Origin: Morinoia aosen
Taxonomy: Eukaryota; Arthropoda; Malacostraca; Amphipoda; Talitridae
Assembly (NCBI GenBank): GCA_030386875.1
Contig: CM059574.1
Span: forward strand, 7,509,934-7,573,933
DNA length: 64,000 nt
Reading direction: 5' to 3'
Shown here: piece by piece, positions 9,358-19,857 of the stretch
How positions within the stretch are numbered: the stretch's first letter is position 1
Layout: every line of letters starts with the position of its first letter
Position numbers and translations under genes: made by a program
The notes under the pieces: model-generated
The model's database searches: none
The model's input: the letters and a program-made list of their open reading frames with translations, nothing else
What the model was told of the DNA's origin: nothing

Positions 9358-10903
9358 CCCAGCAGTACAGGAGGGTCGCTTCAACATGAATGTTTTTATG
9401 CCGTATGTTTAACTCAGCAATGTTAGGAGGCCGCGATAAGATGCGAGAGCCCAAAAAGATGTCTGTTTACATTGTGTGTTGTTTCTGGAGGGGTCTATTT
9501 TGTGGTGTTAGCAAATTTTTTCATTCGGGCGAGCCCTTGGGAAACTTGAGACGGTCGAAAAATGCCTACCAATGTGCAAAACAAAGCCGCCTTGTAGTCA
9601 CACATAAATCGAGACACTCAGGCCGAGAGAGACGGCAAACCAACGGTCGTTTTCGAAGGAGCAGAGCGTGAGAATGCGGTACTACCAATTAGAAGAGAGG
9701 GAAGGCGGTCGCAGTCAAGGTTCGAGGATTCTTACAGGCCGAATATGAGACAGAGGACAACCCTCAAGAAAAGGCGATAGGCATCGGGGATGAACAAAAG
9801 GCAGTTCTACAACCGACGCCGCGACGCGAAGTATAAGAGATAAAACGCGGGTGTGTTCGCTGTAACAAACGTGCTCAAAGATATAATGAAAAGTGGTTAT
9901 TGGATATATTGAAAATTATACTAAGTTTCACGCCAAAATGTGATCATGAAATTCATACATTTTCTCGTTTTACTTGCAGAAGAGCAAATTAAACTTGCAG
10001 CGTGGGAATCATTTAATGGAACACTTAGGCGCAACGTCTCTGGGGAGGGTAAGAGCGAAGCCGTTTCTTGGGAAAAGATGATTTTCTTTTATAAAATTGT
10101 CTGAAATTTATTGGCATACAGTAATGCAAAATTGAAATGGTTTAAGGGAGCTTAATGGGTGCTATCATAATTAATAAGTTAAAATTTTGTCTTGCCAGGT
10201 GGGACGGAGTCATATGTCTGAGGATTGATCAGCTCGAATGAAAGGAAATCGACGTGTGAATATACTAAAGCGGAATAAGCAAAATAAAGTCATCACTAGA
10301 CATTTTCTGAACAGTGAATAAGACAGGTCTTTGAACTGAAGCGAGTCGCGGACGAATGTTTGTGGTTGAAGTGACCATTGCCCACTGTGCTGCTGGAATA
10401 ACTGAGATGGAAATAGGACAGGATGGATGAATTCTCATGTGTAATTCTTGTAAACTTAGCGGCGGCCGGCTAGCCAATATTTCAGTATAATTATGTGATG
10501 TGAGTTATTTGACGTATGCTATTTGATTCCATTACTTAATTGGCATTATTCCTAACACCATTCATTGTGTGTACGCTCTTTATTGTTTGTATGACGTATA
10601 GCTGGAAATTATAAATGTTAAGCATAGTTTATCCTGTGTATCATGCCCCACAATATCAGAAGCGATAAACCGTAATACCACGGAGGGCGCTCAGATAATG
10701 CGCTACGTAAGTGGGTCAGCGATCACCGGTGAGTACCTTTTCTTTTTTAGTATATATACTGTAGTGTCAATTATTTCCATGAATTTTTGTGTCGCATATG
10801 TATCCCTTGGAGGTGTGCCATTCCTCAATTCCGAGAGCCGGATCTTCCTGTTAATGAAATGTTAACAAGGAGGTGAAGGGCCGATTTCTCGTGACATCCA
10901 CTT
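9358..10903 (+). repeat. Non-coding repeat element C, copy 1
   Basis: This stretch is homologous, collinear and in the same orientation as 24016-25588. Shared landmarks in order: CAGCRGTACAGGWGGGTCGC, a pyrimidine tract plus CAGAAG, TTTGAACTGAAG, CAGAAGCG, GGTGAGTACC, GGAGGTGTGCCATTCCTCA and TCTCGTGACAT. It has no conserved ORF. Intron-like donor and acceptor signals lie at matching places. It separates gypsy-1 ORF3 from pol, so it probably inserted into gypsy-1. No terminal repeats are evident. Confidence 0.6.
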
Positions 10904-11576
10904 ATGCTAGACACCTTGTTGCCCATCGTCAATGTTTGGAGTTATGGGTGTTTGGTGTTTGTTTTCAGCTAGTACTGACTGCACTACGCAGTTCTTGACC
11001 GTGAATGACAAGTATGGTGACCTTCGTCAAGGCCAGCAGACGTACTCAATGCTTCCTTTCTCGTACTGCTGACTCAGCACCCACTCGCGTCGTCGCTCTG
11101 GAATGGAACGAAAACAGTCCAATTAGCATGGTCCCAAAAGAAGAATATCAAAAACAGTAACGATAATAGTATAATCGTTTGATGGGAACAACAATTTAAA
11201 CAACAATAGTATCCAACTGAACGCCACCCAGCTCCGAGCAGCTGCTGAAACGCTGAATCAGTATTAAATTTCTTGGCATCAGCGGTCTGGCTGCACTGCT
11301 TGCAAATTCCGTTGCTGTATTGGCAACGAGAACAATGAGCTTAGCAAGCTGGGCACGGCTTGAAGCACATGGACATCACGGGATACTTTCTGAGGATTAT
11401 TAACCCTAGCATACTTAAATCGTAATAGGTTACAGGAAGCCAAAAAATTAATAGTTGAAATATATACATAAACTATGAGTACATATTGAAATTAAACTAT
11501 ATACGGATAAAAGTATAACAAGAAATTGTAGCATTATAATGCAGACAGTCATAGATCGTAAAAACTTCAAGTCTTC
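10904..11576. other. Gap between repeat C and gypsy-1 pol
   Basis: No gene. The right part (about 11400-11576) is probably gypsy-1 sequence downstream of the integrase stop. The origin of the left part is unknown. Confidence 0.4.
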
Positions 11577-12886
11577 TTACGTAAAGGTAGTACATGCTTT
11601 TTTATTACTTTTGTGAATTTTATTTTCAATTTTCAATTCTACATAATTTCTGTTAATTTTAGTAATGATCGATGGACCTAACCAAGATAATTCTGATTTG
11701 TTTTTCTTCAAATGGTTCCTTAATAGGACTCGATCTCCTGGAGCAAAATTTTTATCTTCACGTCTCAGGTTCTGGTACATCGTCCGTTCGGCAGAATTGT
11801 TGATAATCACTGACCTAACGTTTTCAACAATACGAGCCACTTCTTTAGCTCGAAATTTGACTAAATCGACATCGGTATCATGTCTGTAAATTGTTTCAAA
11901 TGTTTGCGCCGGAAAATTTGGATAGGTATCTCTACCAAAAATAATATAACTGGGTGTATCACCCAACGTAGAATTTAAAGAGTTATTAATGGCATTTTCC
12001 GCCATTTCCAAACACCGATCCCATTCTGTGTGAACCTGGGAATTTACGTACGATATAAGGAAGTTTGTAATTATTTTTATTGTGTCTTTCTACAATAACG
12101 TTAGCATGCGGACTCCATGGGAGGACTTCCTTCTTTGCAATAGCGTGAATTTTAGCAAAATGGTTTACTGCCAATGATTTGAACTCCAATGCTTGATCAC
12201 TAAGCAAAGTTTTCGGGTACCCAAACGTAGCAAAGCAGCTGTTCAGGCATGAAATAACCGTATCTGCCAACCGATTTGGGGTTGCGTAAAGTTTACAATA
12301 TCGAGAAAACAAATCAATTATCACTAAAATATATTCATTTTGCTCATCCGAGGAAGGAAGCGGTCCTAAGAAATCCACTGACACAACTTCGAATGGTTCT
12401 TTTGCTATAGAAGCGGTTAGAATCTTAATACGTTCACTGCGTATTGGGCCACATATATACCAAGAGGTAAATTGCCCACTTACGTGCCGGTATCAATTCA
12501 CGACATTTTCATCTGTTTCGCGATGTTTTTGCTAAATAATTGTCATCATGTTAGGTAAAATGTTATCGTGCAATTGTATTCTTCATATTCATTAAGAAGA
12601 ATTAAAATTTATTTAACCTGTAAAATCGATTTCCCTATTCTGCTACTTACAACCTAACTAAACCAGCCCTTAACAACCGCGGAAACGCAGTGAACGTGTT
12701 AATGGGCACGGTTGTATTGGCTTTAAGAATTTTACAGACATCACACATTTGTACAAACCTACGAATTATAGTTTTCTCTAGTAAATGAAAATAACGTAAC
12801 TTAAATTTGAATAAAGTGTGTAAAGCATCAGTATGATACATCGAATGAATACCGAGCACAACCTTGTTCATTAGCGACGTCGGCAA
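11577..12886 (-). pseudogene. gypsy-1 integrase, broken
   Basis: Pieces in order on the minus strand: a HHCC-type zinc-binding segment (12720-12886; HSMYH and CDVCK), then an interrupting MITE (12429-12698). The catalytic core (11986-12384) has VDFLGP, LSDQALEF and VIVERHN, giving the D, D and E positions, and is followed by a frameshift near 12000. The C-terminal part (11577-12011) has NNSLNSTLGDTPSYIIFGRD and WLGPSIITKI. In Ty3/gypsy elements this enzyme inserts the cDNA into the genome. It matches the gypsy-2 integrase throughout and is inactive here because of the insertion and frameshifts. Confidence 0.8.
12429..12698. mobile_element. piggyBac-type MITE, 270 bp, in gypsy-1 integrase
   Basis: The left end TACGTTCACTGCGT follows TTAA (12425-12428). 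The right end, ACGCAGTGAACGTG, precedes TTAA (12699-12702). The ends match in 13 of 14 bases. It interrupts the integrase between its zinc-binding and catalytic domains. Its ends resemble but differ from the MITE at 2457 (CACTTTGACTGCGAC), so these are two families. Confidence 0.8.
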
Positions 12887-12895
12887 AACCGAAGT

Positions 12896-13660
12896 TCAAA
12901 TAGTACTAGACCTCGAGTCAATCTGTCTTCGTCTGTAAAGTACGTCGTTTAAAATTAAGTAATTTTGCAAATTGGGAATCGTAGACTTACTACCGTTCAG
13001 TAAAGCGTCCCTCACTTCGGAACAAAAAGGGTCCTGCTTATGCTCAGTCCGAAATTCGTCAAGTCCCCAAGATACCTCCGTCATTTTAGGAATGTATTCT
13101 GTCAGCCTCGGAACGGACGACTTTGGCGACGCCCTGTCTGCTTGCGTCAGCGAGTCGCCAGAGTTCGTTGCTCCCTGCCTGGTAGTCACAGCACACACCT
13201 CTGCTTCTCCGACCTCAGCACAGTCATCTAGGTCAGACGCAGTCAGTTGCTCAGGTAATCTACTCAAATAATCGGCAGCAACATTGTGTTTGCCGGGGAA
13301 ATACTTTACTATGGGGTCAAAAGAATGCACTGTTAGACACCAACGTGCCATGGTCGAATCGTCAGGAAGTCTTTTCTGAACAAAGGAGTTAATGGTTTAT
13401 GATCTGTATAGAGGTATTTGGGGTATCCTAAAATTAAATATTTGAAAGCTTTAAAAGCATTAACCATAGCTAGGAATTCTTTTTTAGTAGTACTATATCG
13501 CTTTTGCGTGGGATTCAAACTCTTACTGAAGTACGCTATTGGCTGCATGGGCTTATTCGCATCGTTTCCGTGCTGTAAAAGCACTGATCCTATTCCAAAA
13601 TTAGAAGCATCTGTAAATACGTGTAACGGCTTATTAAAATCAGTATACCGCAAAAACCGT
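12896..13660 (-). pseudogene. gypsy-1 RNase H and connection domain
   Basis: Two minus-strand frames (13333-13653 and 12896-13351) cover the RNase H: FTDASNFGIGSVLLQ, then SLNPTQKRYSTTKKEFLAMV, YTDHKPLTPLF, VKYFPGKHNVAADYLSRLP and the linker toward the integrase. The D, E and D residues that bind metal in the family are visible. A frameshift near 13340 separates the frames. RNase H removes the RNA template during reverse transcription. Confidence 0.78.
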
Positions 13661-14640
13661 ATCGGATGTCAAAGCAGATTCAATATTCTCAAAAGCTTCC
13701 TGGCATTCAGCCTTACATACAAAATCAACATTCTTTCGTAATAACTGATAAAGCGGGTTCAAAAAACTTTGCAATTCCTTCACGTTTCGGGGAACAGGAA
13801 TTTTTTTTAGCTTCTCTGATTCCTTACAACGAATGTCGTCGCTGACACAACATGGCCAAGATACTCGATTGAATTTTTAAAAATTGGCATTTCTCAAGCT
13901 TCAGTGATAGATTGCCGTCCCGTAATTTCTCAAAGACACTTTTTAAATCTTTCAAATGCTGGTTCATTGATTTGGAAAAAAATAATATCTCATCGAGAAA
14001 CACGAAATAGAGTTTCCCAATGATATTTGCAAGTACCGAGGACATTACGCGCTGGAAAACGCTAGGACTTGAGCAAGTCCAAAAGGGATTCTACGAAATT
14101 GGTACTTCTCGTAGCCGATACTAAAAGCAGTGTATTTCCGGCTACTTTCCTCCAATTCTCCCTGATGAAATGCTGACCTTAGATCCACACTGGAAAATAC
14201 ACCCCCGAGAGTGTAAAGTATTTCATCTATCCTTGGTATCGGGTGGGCATCCTTGACAATAATTTTATTAAGAGCTCTAAAATCTATCACTGGACGTAAC
14301 TCTCCAGTCTTCTTTTTTACAACAATTACTGGAAAATTATATTCTGACATGGAAGGTTCAATAAGACCTTGATCAAGCATTTGTTTGCTTGCCTGTACCA
14401 GACCCTCTCGATATTTATGCGGGATTCTGTAAGGTGGAATATTTAATACTGGCGCATTCGGTTTTAGCTTAATTTTGTGTTGCATTACATTCGGAATGCC
14501 TATTGTTTCGCCTTCTAATGTAATTACGTCGCGGAAATCATTTAACAAATTCATCAGTAAGGGTTTTGCATCATCTTCATCGCAAACTACGTCTTTACTT
14601 GTTAGCAGGCGTCGTTCGCCCCTAGATGCATTCGGTACAC
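13661..14640 (-). pseudogene. gypsy-1 reverse transcriptase
   Basis: ORF 14045-14554 has PPYRIPHKYREGL, FPVIVVKKKTGELRPVIDFR, RIDEILYTLGGVFSSVDLRS and FRRIPFGL. After a frameshift near 14045, ORF 13824-14045 has KLYFVFLDEILFFSK and LKLEKCQFL. In gypsy-2 the catalytic box is VFMDDVLIFSK; here it reads LDE, so the second aspartate is now glutamate. Further decay at 13661-13823 includes the thumb region. The enzyme copies element RNA into DNA; this copy is dead. Confidence 0.8.
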
Positions 14641-14661
14641 TCTCTTCCTGTCAATTAATTC

Positions 14662-16236
14662 CTAGTTCGTCAACACGAGGACAAAACAACTATGCCTCGC
14701 TTGCTCGGCCCCCAACACAAGCTCTTTCCCAGTGATGGTATTAAAGTTTCCACCATAGCACCTGTCGACCTTGGTTGGATTCGCCAGTTCATTGACCTCA
14801 CACAAATTAGCCTCTCGCACAGCTTCTTGCACAGTAGTCATGTATATCTCTTGTTCTACTTCAAGATCATCTACTGCCTCCATATTACTCAGCATGCTAT
14901 TTTCACTGAGATAAACCTCGTCATCCGAGACGTTTAAAAGCAAGACTGGCACAAAACCCTCCGAGTCTATTTTCACCACGGATTCGGGAACATATATGCC
15001 ATTACTTGAAATTCTCTTATTTACTAAATACTTTCCGGGTTTAGCCTTCCGAGCATACCCATTTATCTCCTTTAAAGAATTACTCGGTATTTCCATTGCT
15101 CCACAGTGCACCACAGATGGTCGTTTTTCTAATTTTTTCTCTTTCTTCTTCGGACTCCCTCTCTGCTGATCAAAATTTTTTATCTCTAGGCTGCCTTCTT
15201 GCCTCTCGCTATTTTCTAGTCTGCTTTTTTCTCTCTGCCTCTGTAAATATTTCTTTTGTCGCATGCTATGAGCAACCACGTCTGCCATCAGACAATATGT
15301 ATTATTTACGGTATTCATGAATACTTCTTTCCTACTTTGTTCGTGCATCCCATGCACATCATGAAAGGGCACTTTCACTCCGTTAAGAATAATGAAATCT
15401 TTAAAATCGAGCACTGCATCTTTCAAAACATCCCTTCCTAGAATTAGATCATGATTAAATTCACCGTCTTTTAAAATCAAAGCGCTAGTATTTAATTGTT
15501 TATTATTAGGCAATGTGATACAGAGGTCAACTTTCCCTGTGACTTGGCTTTTTGAATTAATTCCCCTGATACTTAAATTACCAGGCTTAATTTGCTCGTT
15601 CAAGCGTTTTATATTCCGGTAACTGATTAGACACTTTTCGCTACCACTATCAATTAGGGCACTCAAAAACTTTTGATTGTTTTTTAAAATAATGGTAGGC
15701 CTTTTTGATCTCCTTAACGAGAACAATCCATCGCCTTCCTGTCTCAGCCGACTTGCTGTCCTTATTGTGGCTGCTAAACAAACCTCTACTGGCTTTTCAG
15801 AATTTGTACCCTCATTTAGTTCTTGTTCTTTCTATATTTCAAACTTGTTCCTACACTTAAACAGCGGATCAACAACCTCAGTCGATTTCACTACAGTATC
15901 TAGCTTCGCAACCACCACATCAGGATTAACGAGAGCTGTGGATCGACTCTCGGGCACTGTCAAATACTCCTCCTCAAAACCAACCCTCGCAATTTCTTCA
16001 GTGTTTATTCTAAAAATCGTTGCTCTCAGGAGCTTCAGCGTAATGCGCCTCACTCCTACCCCGGCCACTTCCGCGTGATTTACACTCACGAGCAAAATGA
16101 CCCAACTGCCCACATATATAGCAGGTTCTACTTTGGAAACTTGGTTTGCACTGACCTCGTTGCTTCCGACAGTTAGTTTGTACATGTCCTGGACTATTAC
16201 AGAGTGAACAGTAGGGATTTTGACTCGTCCTACCAA
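14662..16236 (-). pseudogene. gypsy-1 pol N-terminal region with aspartic protease
   Basis: ORF 14662-15726 (354 residues) begins just before the retropepsin core: ALIDSGSEKCLISYRN carries the DSG catalytic triad, followed by LILGRDVL, the usual ILGxD-like flap-end motif. A charged linker (KKEKKLEKRPS) and a second conserved module with IYVPESVVKI lead into RT. The upstream frame 15832-16236 holds the start of pol (FRINTEE... DPLFKCRNKFEI) and is out of frame with the protease, with decay at 15727-15831. gypsy-2 has the same arrangement in one frame. Confidence 0.75.
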
Positions 16237-16385
16237 GAGGATTAGCAGGTTGTCTCGAATTCTCGACTATAGCTTCATTACACTCCAGCGTTCCTAAAGC
16301 TCTATCGCCTACATAGGCACAAGGTCTACCTCGCGAGTACCTCGCCCAAGGTCTGAAAAATGGTCTGCGCCCCTGAAAAATGTCT
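16010..16385 (-). pseudogene. gypsy-1 gag C-terminus with two zinc knuckles
   Basis: The minus-strand ORF begins at the rearrangement breakpoint near 16385 (FQGRRPFFRPW) and carries an RG-rich segment, YVGDRALGTLE, and two intact CCHC knuckles: CSLCNSPGHVQTNC and CYICGQLGHFAREC. It ends NDF-stop at a T5 run. The Met at 16393 belongs to joined sequence, not to the original gag start. Zinc knuckles bind element RNA for packaging. The gag N-terminus is on the other strand at 17583-18606. Confidence 0.78.
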
Positions 16386-16390
16386 GCGAA

Positions 16391-16470
16391 CAAGTGCGTG
16401 CACTTGTTCGTATATGTGTGCTCAGTACAATGCCCTCAATGCGGGTTGTCCGCAATGCGCTTGCTGAATC
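16391..16470 (+). repeat. Left arm of an inverted repeat formed by gypsy-1 LTR start plus flank
   Basis: This arm (flank GTGCGTGCACT, then the LTR start and about 60 bases of U3) is matched in inverse orientation by 18607-18686. The pair brackets the inverted LTR-leader-gag segment. Confidence 0.7.
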
Positions 16471-16590
16471 AGCAATATTTCACATATAAATTAAGGTGCG
16501 GGGCGTTCACCGCCGCACTAGTCTGTACTCTCGACCCTCCAAGTATACCTTGCAGCTCTCCAAGTGTTTTACTACCCCTGGGACCAGACA
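16405..16590 (+). repeat. gypsy-1 5' LTR (inverted relative to pol)
   Basis: The 186-bp stretch starts TGTTCG and ends GGGACCAGACA, so it has TG...CA ends. It shares CCGCAATGCGCTT, CTGAATCAGC, TATAAAT (16485-16491) and GCAGCTCTCC with the 3' LTR. A primer-binding-site-like TGGTGGCC follows within 2 bases, as TGGTGGCC also follows the gypsy-2 LTR by 4 bases. Confidence 0.72.
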
Positions 16591-16591
16591 T

Positions 16592-16609
16592 TGGTGGCCA
16601 GTCGGTGTT
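16592..16609 (+). promoter_or_regulatory. gypsy-1 candidate primer binding site
   Basis: TGGTGGCCAGTCGGTG directly after the LTR. PBS sequences begin TGG, complementary to the tRNA CCA end. The shared TGGTGGCC with gypsy-2 supports it. I cannot name the tRNA. Confidence 0.55.
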
Positions 16610-17582
16610 CGATTCCCACGAAGGTTCATCAGAAGAAATTACGTTTTGTGAAGACGTGAGATAGTCTTTTTCGTGCTTGAAGAGAGCGGAAAATTTTCAC
16701 TGGGGATCAAGAAGACCCGAAGAAGTTTTCAGCTGTGTTTTTCCGACTATACCTGCAGAAGAGTTATGGGCAATGAGAAGATCACCGGACGAGAAATACT
16801 CGAAGCATACCCCAACGTCTTCCGTTTCGTCATTCGTCGAGTCGCAGAAGAACGACTTCGGACACCCTACGACTTGGAATTCTACGGGCCTTTGGGCGAA
16901 GCATATAAGGTGCAACTTTCCATGTTTAAAGAAGGCGACAGCTTCAAAATCATCGTGTGCATCAATTTTCACCGAAATCAGTAGTGAGAGTGCTAGAAAA
17001 CGAAAATTACATTGAAGTGCTAGTGCCGAATTTTGGACAGTTGGACAGTGACCGGTATAAAATTTTTTATTTTTAAACAGTGAGAATATAAAGAATATTC
17101 TTTTGGAATATTATTAACTAACAGTTTAATATATAAACAGTTTAAGTAAACAGTGTTCACCGACACCAGGCTTCAGCAAAGCAAAACCAGCAAAGCAACA
17201 CCAGCAAAGCCAGTTGAGAGCCAACCCAGCGACTCAGAGTTGCGTAAGCATATTTTGACGTTTTGTATTTTTACAGTCATATAGTTTTGATTGGATGGAC
17301 GGCCCTGTAATTTAAAAACGGTGATAGATTTATCGTTTGTGCTAGTCTCAGGATTTATTAGAATTTTCAGATTGTGTTGATATGAATTGTTAGATTTAAA
17401 GAGATTTATTTGAATTGTTAGATTTTATTCCAGCATAGATTTGGACTATAGTGCTCATTATTGTGATGAGAAAATGTCGGTTAGATTTCGTATTTTAATT
17501 TGAGACGTCCATTTGATATTGATTTCTGACGCGTTATTATTTTTCGGTTTGTGTGAGGATTAATTTTGGCGGTGTTTAATTC
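16610..17582 (+). other. gypsy-1 5' leader
   Basis: The untranslated leader between PBS and gag start. Overlapping ORFs of 103 and 112 residues (16673-17015) have no similarity to gag or to the gypsy-2 leader and are probably chance. A short CAGCAAAGC tandem lies at about 17175-17210. Confidence 0.5.
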
Positions 17583-18606
17583 ATGTCTGAGTCGGATTCG
17601 GAAGGTGAATATATTCGTTCGATAGCAACCAAAACTAGTCGTGGCCGTGTGTCGGTGCCGCGTTTTAATAATCCAAGTGTTCAAAGTGTTCAAGACGTCA
17701 AAGTTGAGGGATTTGTCGACCGCTGGTCCCAGCGTAATTACAACGAAAAAAGTAGCGTTTAGTACACCCAGTGTAAACACGATGACGACTGCTAGTAACT
17801 CCGTACCAACAATGCTACAGCGAGGAAGTGCAATACTTTCTAGCGCCGAATTGCCGCTATTCCGCGGTAGAAAGCGAGGGGGAAGATCCAAACTTTTGTG
17901 AGACGAAAACATTCCGTACGCACGTTTCTAATTTACGCGCGTATTTAAATATGCTTCCCGATGTAAATTCAGATGATGCGAAAAAGGAATTGTTGGTGCG
18001 AAGTGCTCATAAGCAGGTCGGAGATTTCAACTCGGTAGTAACTAAATTAGTAAATCAGGATTTAAACTACTCGTTTGAAGAGGTTATTAGTATACTGGAC
18101 GATATTTATATTTCGAAGGGTGAGAAATCCGTTCATGCATTAGCTTGGGACTTGAATCAGTTAAGGTTATTGAGAAATGAGAGCCTAGCAGCTCAACTGG
18201 TAACAGCCCTAGCTAAGATAAGAAAGTTGAGCGAGCACATTGTAACCAGTTCGGAAGTTGCTTTTCAACGACATCCCTTTCTCGCAACGAGTGCGAATGC
18301 AAATGAGTTAACAAAATTTGCGCGAGACTTGATTGTCTTTAGTTTAGCAACGTTAATATTAGTTCCCTTGCTGGACGAAAATTTTCTAAAAAAATCTTCT
18401 CGCGACCGTTCTTAACCTCAGAAGAGCTATTAGCTCGGATAGTGTCCGCAGTACGTTACCATCCGGACAGTAAACCAATTATAGCGGAAACAAAGGCTGG
18501 TGCACAGTTCTCGCCCAGAGAGACCTATTTAGTAGACGCGCCAGATAGCAACGCTTATGAACAGTGTGGTGAAGTTTTCTATGCCTCCCCGCACAGCCAT
18601 TATCGT
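17583..18606 (+). pseudogene. gypsy-1 gag N-terminal half (inverted)
   Basis: Starts ATGTCTGAGTCGGAT (MSESDSEGEYIRSI), matching MSDSDSDGYEYIRT of gypsy-2. A frameshift near 17690 leads to frame 17828-18415: AELPLFRGRKR (partly in another frame), TFRTHVSNLRAYLNML, HKQVGDFNSVV, SFEEVISILDDIYISKGEKSVHA and LAKIRKLSEHIVTS. It is collinear with the gypsy-2 gag capsid-like region. Stops follow at 18413 and later. Translation ends where the sequence turns into inverted LTR at about 18607. Gag forms the particle shell. Confidence 0.75.
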
Positions 18607-18686
18607 TTTCAACAAGCGCATTGCGGACACCCCGCATTGAGGGCATTGTACTGAGCACACATAAACGACAAGTGCACGCACACTGT
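18607..18686 (-). repeat. Right arm: inverted gypsy-1 LTR start and flank
   Basis: Complement of 16391-16470: GCGCATTGCGG, CCCGCATTGAGGGCATTGTA, then the inverse of the LTR start and the shared flank AGTGCACGCAC. Because the identity crosses the LTR end into flanking bases, simple LTR insertion does not explain it. Confidence 0.7.
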
Positions 18687-19857
18687 ATTGTTGCGGCTAC
18701 GGAGGTGGAGGGAGAGGGTATAATGATTTAATGGAGGTTAACTTTCAAACTTTACTGCAGTATTCATATTCTCAGTGCTTGTATTGTTTATAAAGTAGTG
18801 ATAAATAATAACTGCATAACGAACTGATACTTCAATAGAACAGAGTAGTTTTATATAGTTTAGATATTGGCGCGAATGTCATCCTCGCTGTGGTGCTACG
18901 GAGGTGAGGGAGAGGAGTGGGCGGTGTCCAAATCTGGCGACATTGGAGTCTGGGCGGCCGGGTCAAGCGGTGCTTCCCCTCCTAGGGTAATTACCATAGT
19001 CTAGGGTGATCAAACCTCTCCTAGGGTACAGTCTAGGGTAAGGAGAAAATATACAAAATCTAGGGTAAAATCTGTATGTCAAATCTAGTCAGTAAAAATG
19101 AAAAAAATATCGGAGATTGTCAAACCTACAGTTAAATAGCTCAAATGAGAAACAATTGAGCAGAAGCCAATAATTCGAAGAGGGGACGTATCAACATTTG
19201 ATCCACAAATATAGCAAAAGTTAATTAACGTGCTACATACCGGTACTGAACAAGTTACGATTCTTTTCGCAATGTGCTGCGTGCAGTTTCTTTTAAGCTA
19301 TGTGTATGGCAATTGCTGGAGCAGTGGGACGCACTCACACTTTTCTTTGAGTTGTCGTTTAGCGATCCAACTTAGGTAAATGATATGATTGCCGATGCTT
19401 CAACCAACCAGCTAATCCACGCATATTTAGAATTCTTAGATTACAACTCGGGTAAATTTAACGTATTCAATACCCTTTTTCAGTTTGACTCTCCGAATAT
19501 CTTCAATCTAAGATCAAACCTTTACAGCCTAATTAGGAGCTTTTTCAGATTATGCGTGTTGCTTATGTGAAGAATGCGACCATTTCTTTGCTGAATCTAT
19601 CCCACCCAAGATTAGCTTGTGCTTTTGTACAAGTAGGTGGGTGATATATACATTGGGATGACAACGGCTGAAACGATGTCAGTGGTAACTAGGATTACTG
19701 AACAAGAGAAAGAGATTATTTTACTAATTGTAGATGCTTCTTGGTTGAAGCAGTTTTATTAATCCACAAAGGGTTTTCCGTCTACAAGCCTTTACTTGAC
19801 CTCGTACGCAGTCTAAATCCACGTAATACTTTAATACTGACTCCAAAATCTTTGTCA
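18687..19857. other. Unassigned sequence with a CTAGGGTA motif cluster
   Basis: No gene supported. Between about 18984 and 19070 the motif CTAGGGTA (or TAGGGTGA) occurs six times at irregular spacing, and once more at 25668. Two short GC-rich GCTACGGAGGTG copies lie at about 18697 and 18895. Confidence 0.45.

Larger units (their letters stand above)
8106..18606 (-). mobile_element. gypsy-1: decayed and rearranged Ty3/gypsy LTR retrotransposon
   Basis: Reading the minus strand from 16393 to 8106 gives gag C-terminus, protease, RT, RNase H, integrase, ORF3, polypurine tract and 3' LTR. The 5' LTR, leader and gag N-terminus are present but inverted on the plus strand (16405-18606). The relation to gypsy-2 is clear at protein level in every domain. 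Frameshifts and stops break all ORFs, the catalytic RT motif is altered, and two foreign insertions (9358-10903 and 12429-12698) lie inside. It is an inactive relic. Confidence 0.8.

Noticed and set aside
16592..16620. GGTGTTCGATTCCC near 16606 considered as part of a tRNA gene (B box)
   Set aside because: No A box or cloverleaf around it; position directly after the LTR fits a primer binding region better.
16673..17015. Overlapping 103- and 112-residue ORFs before gypsy-1 gag
   Set aside because: Located in the retroelement leader between primer binding site and gag; no counterpart in gypsy-2 and no motif.
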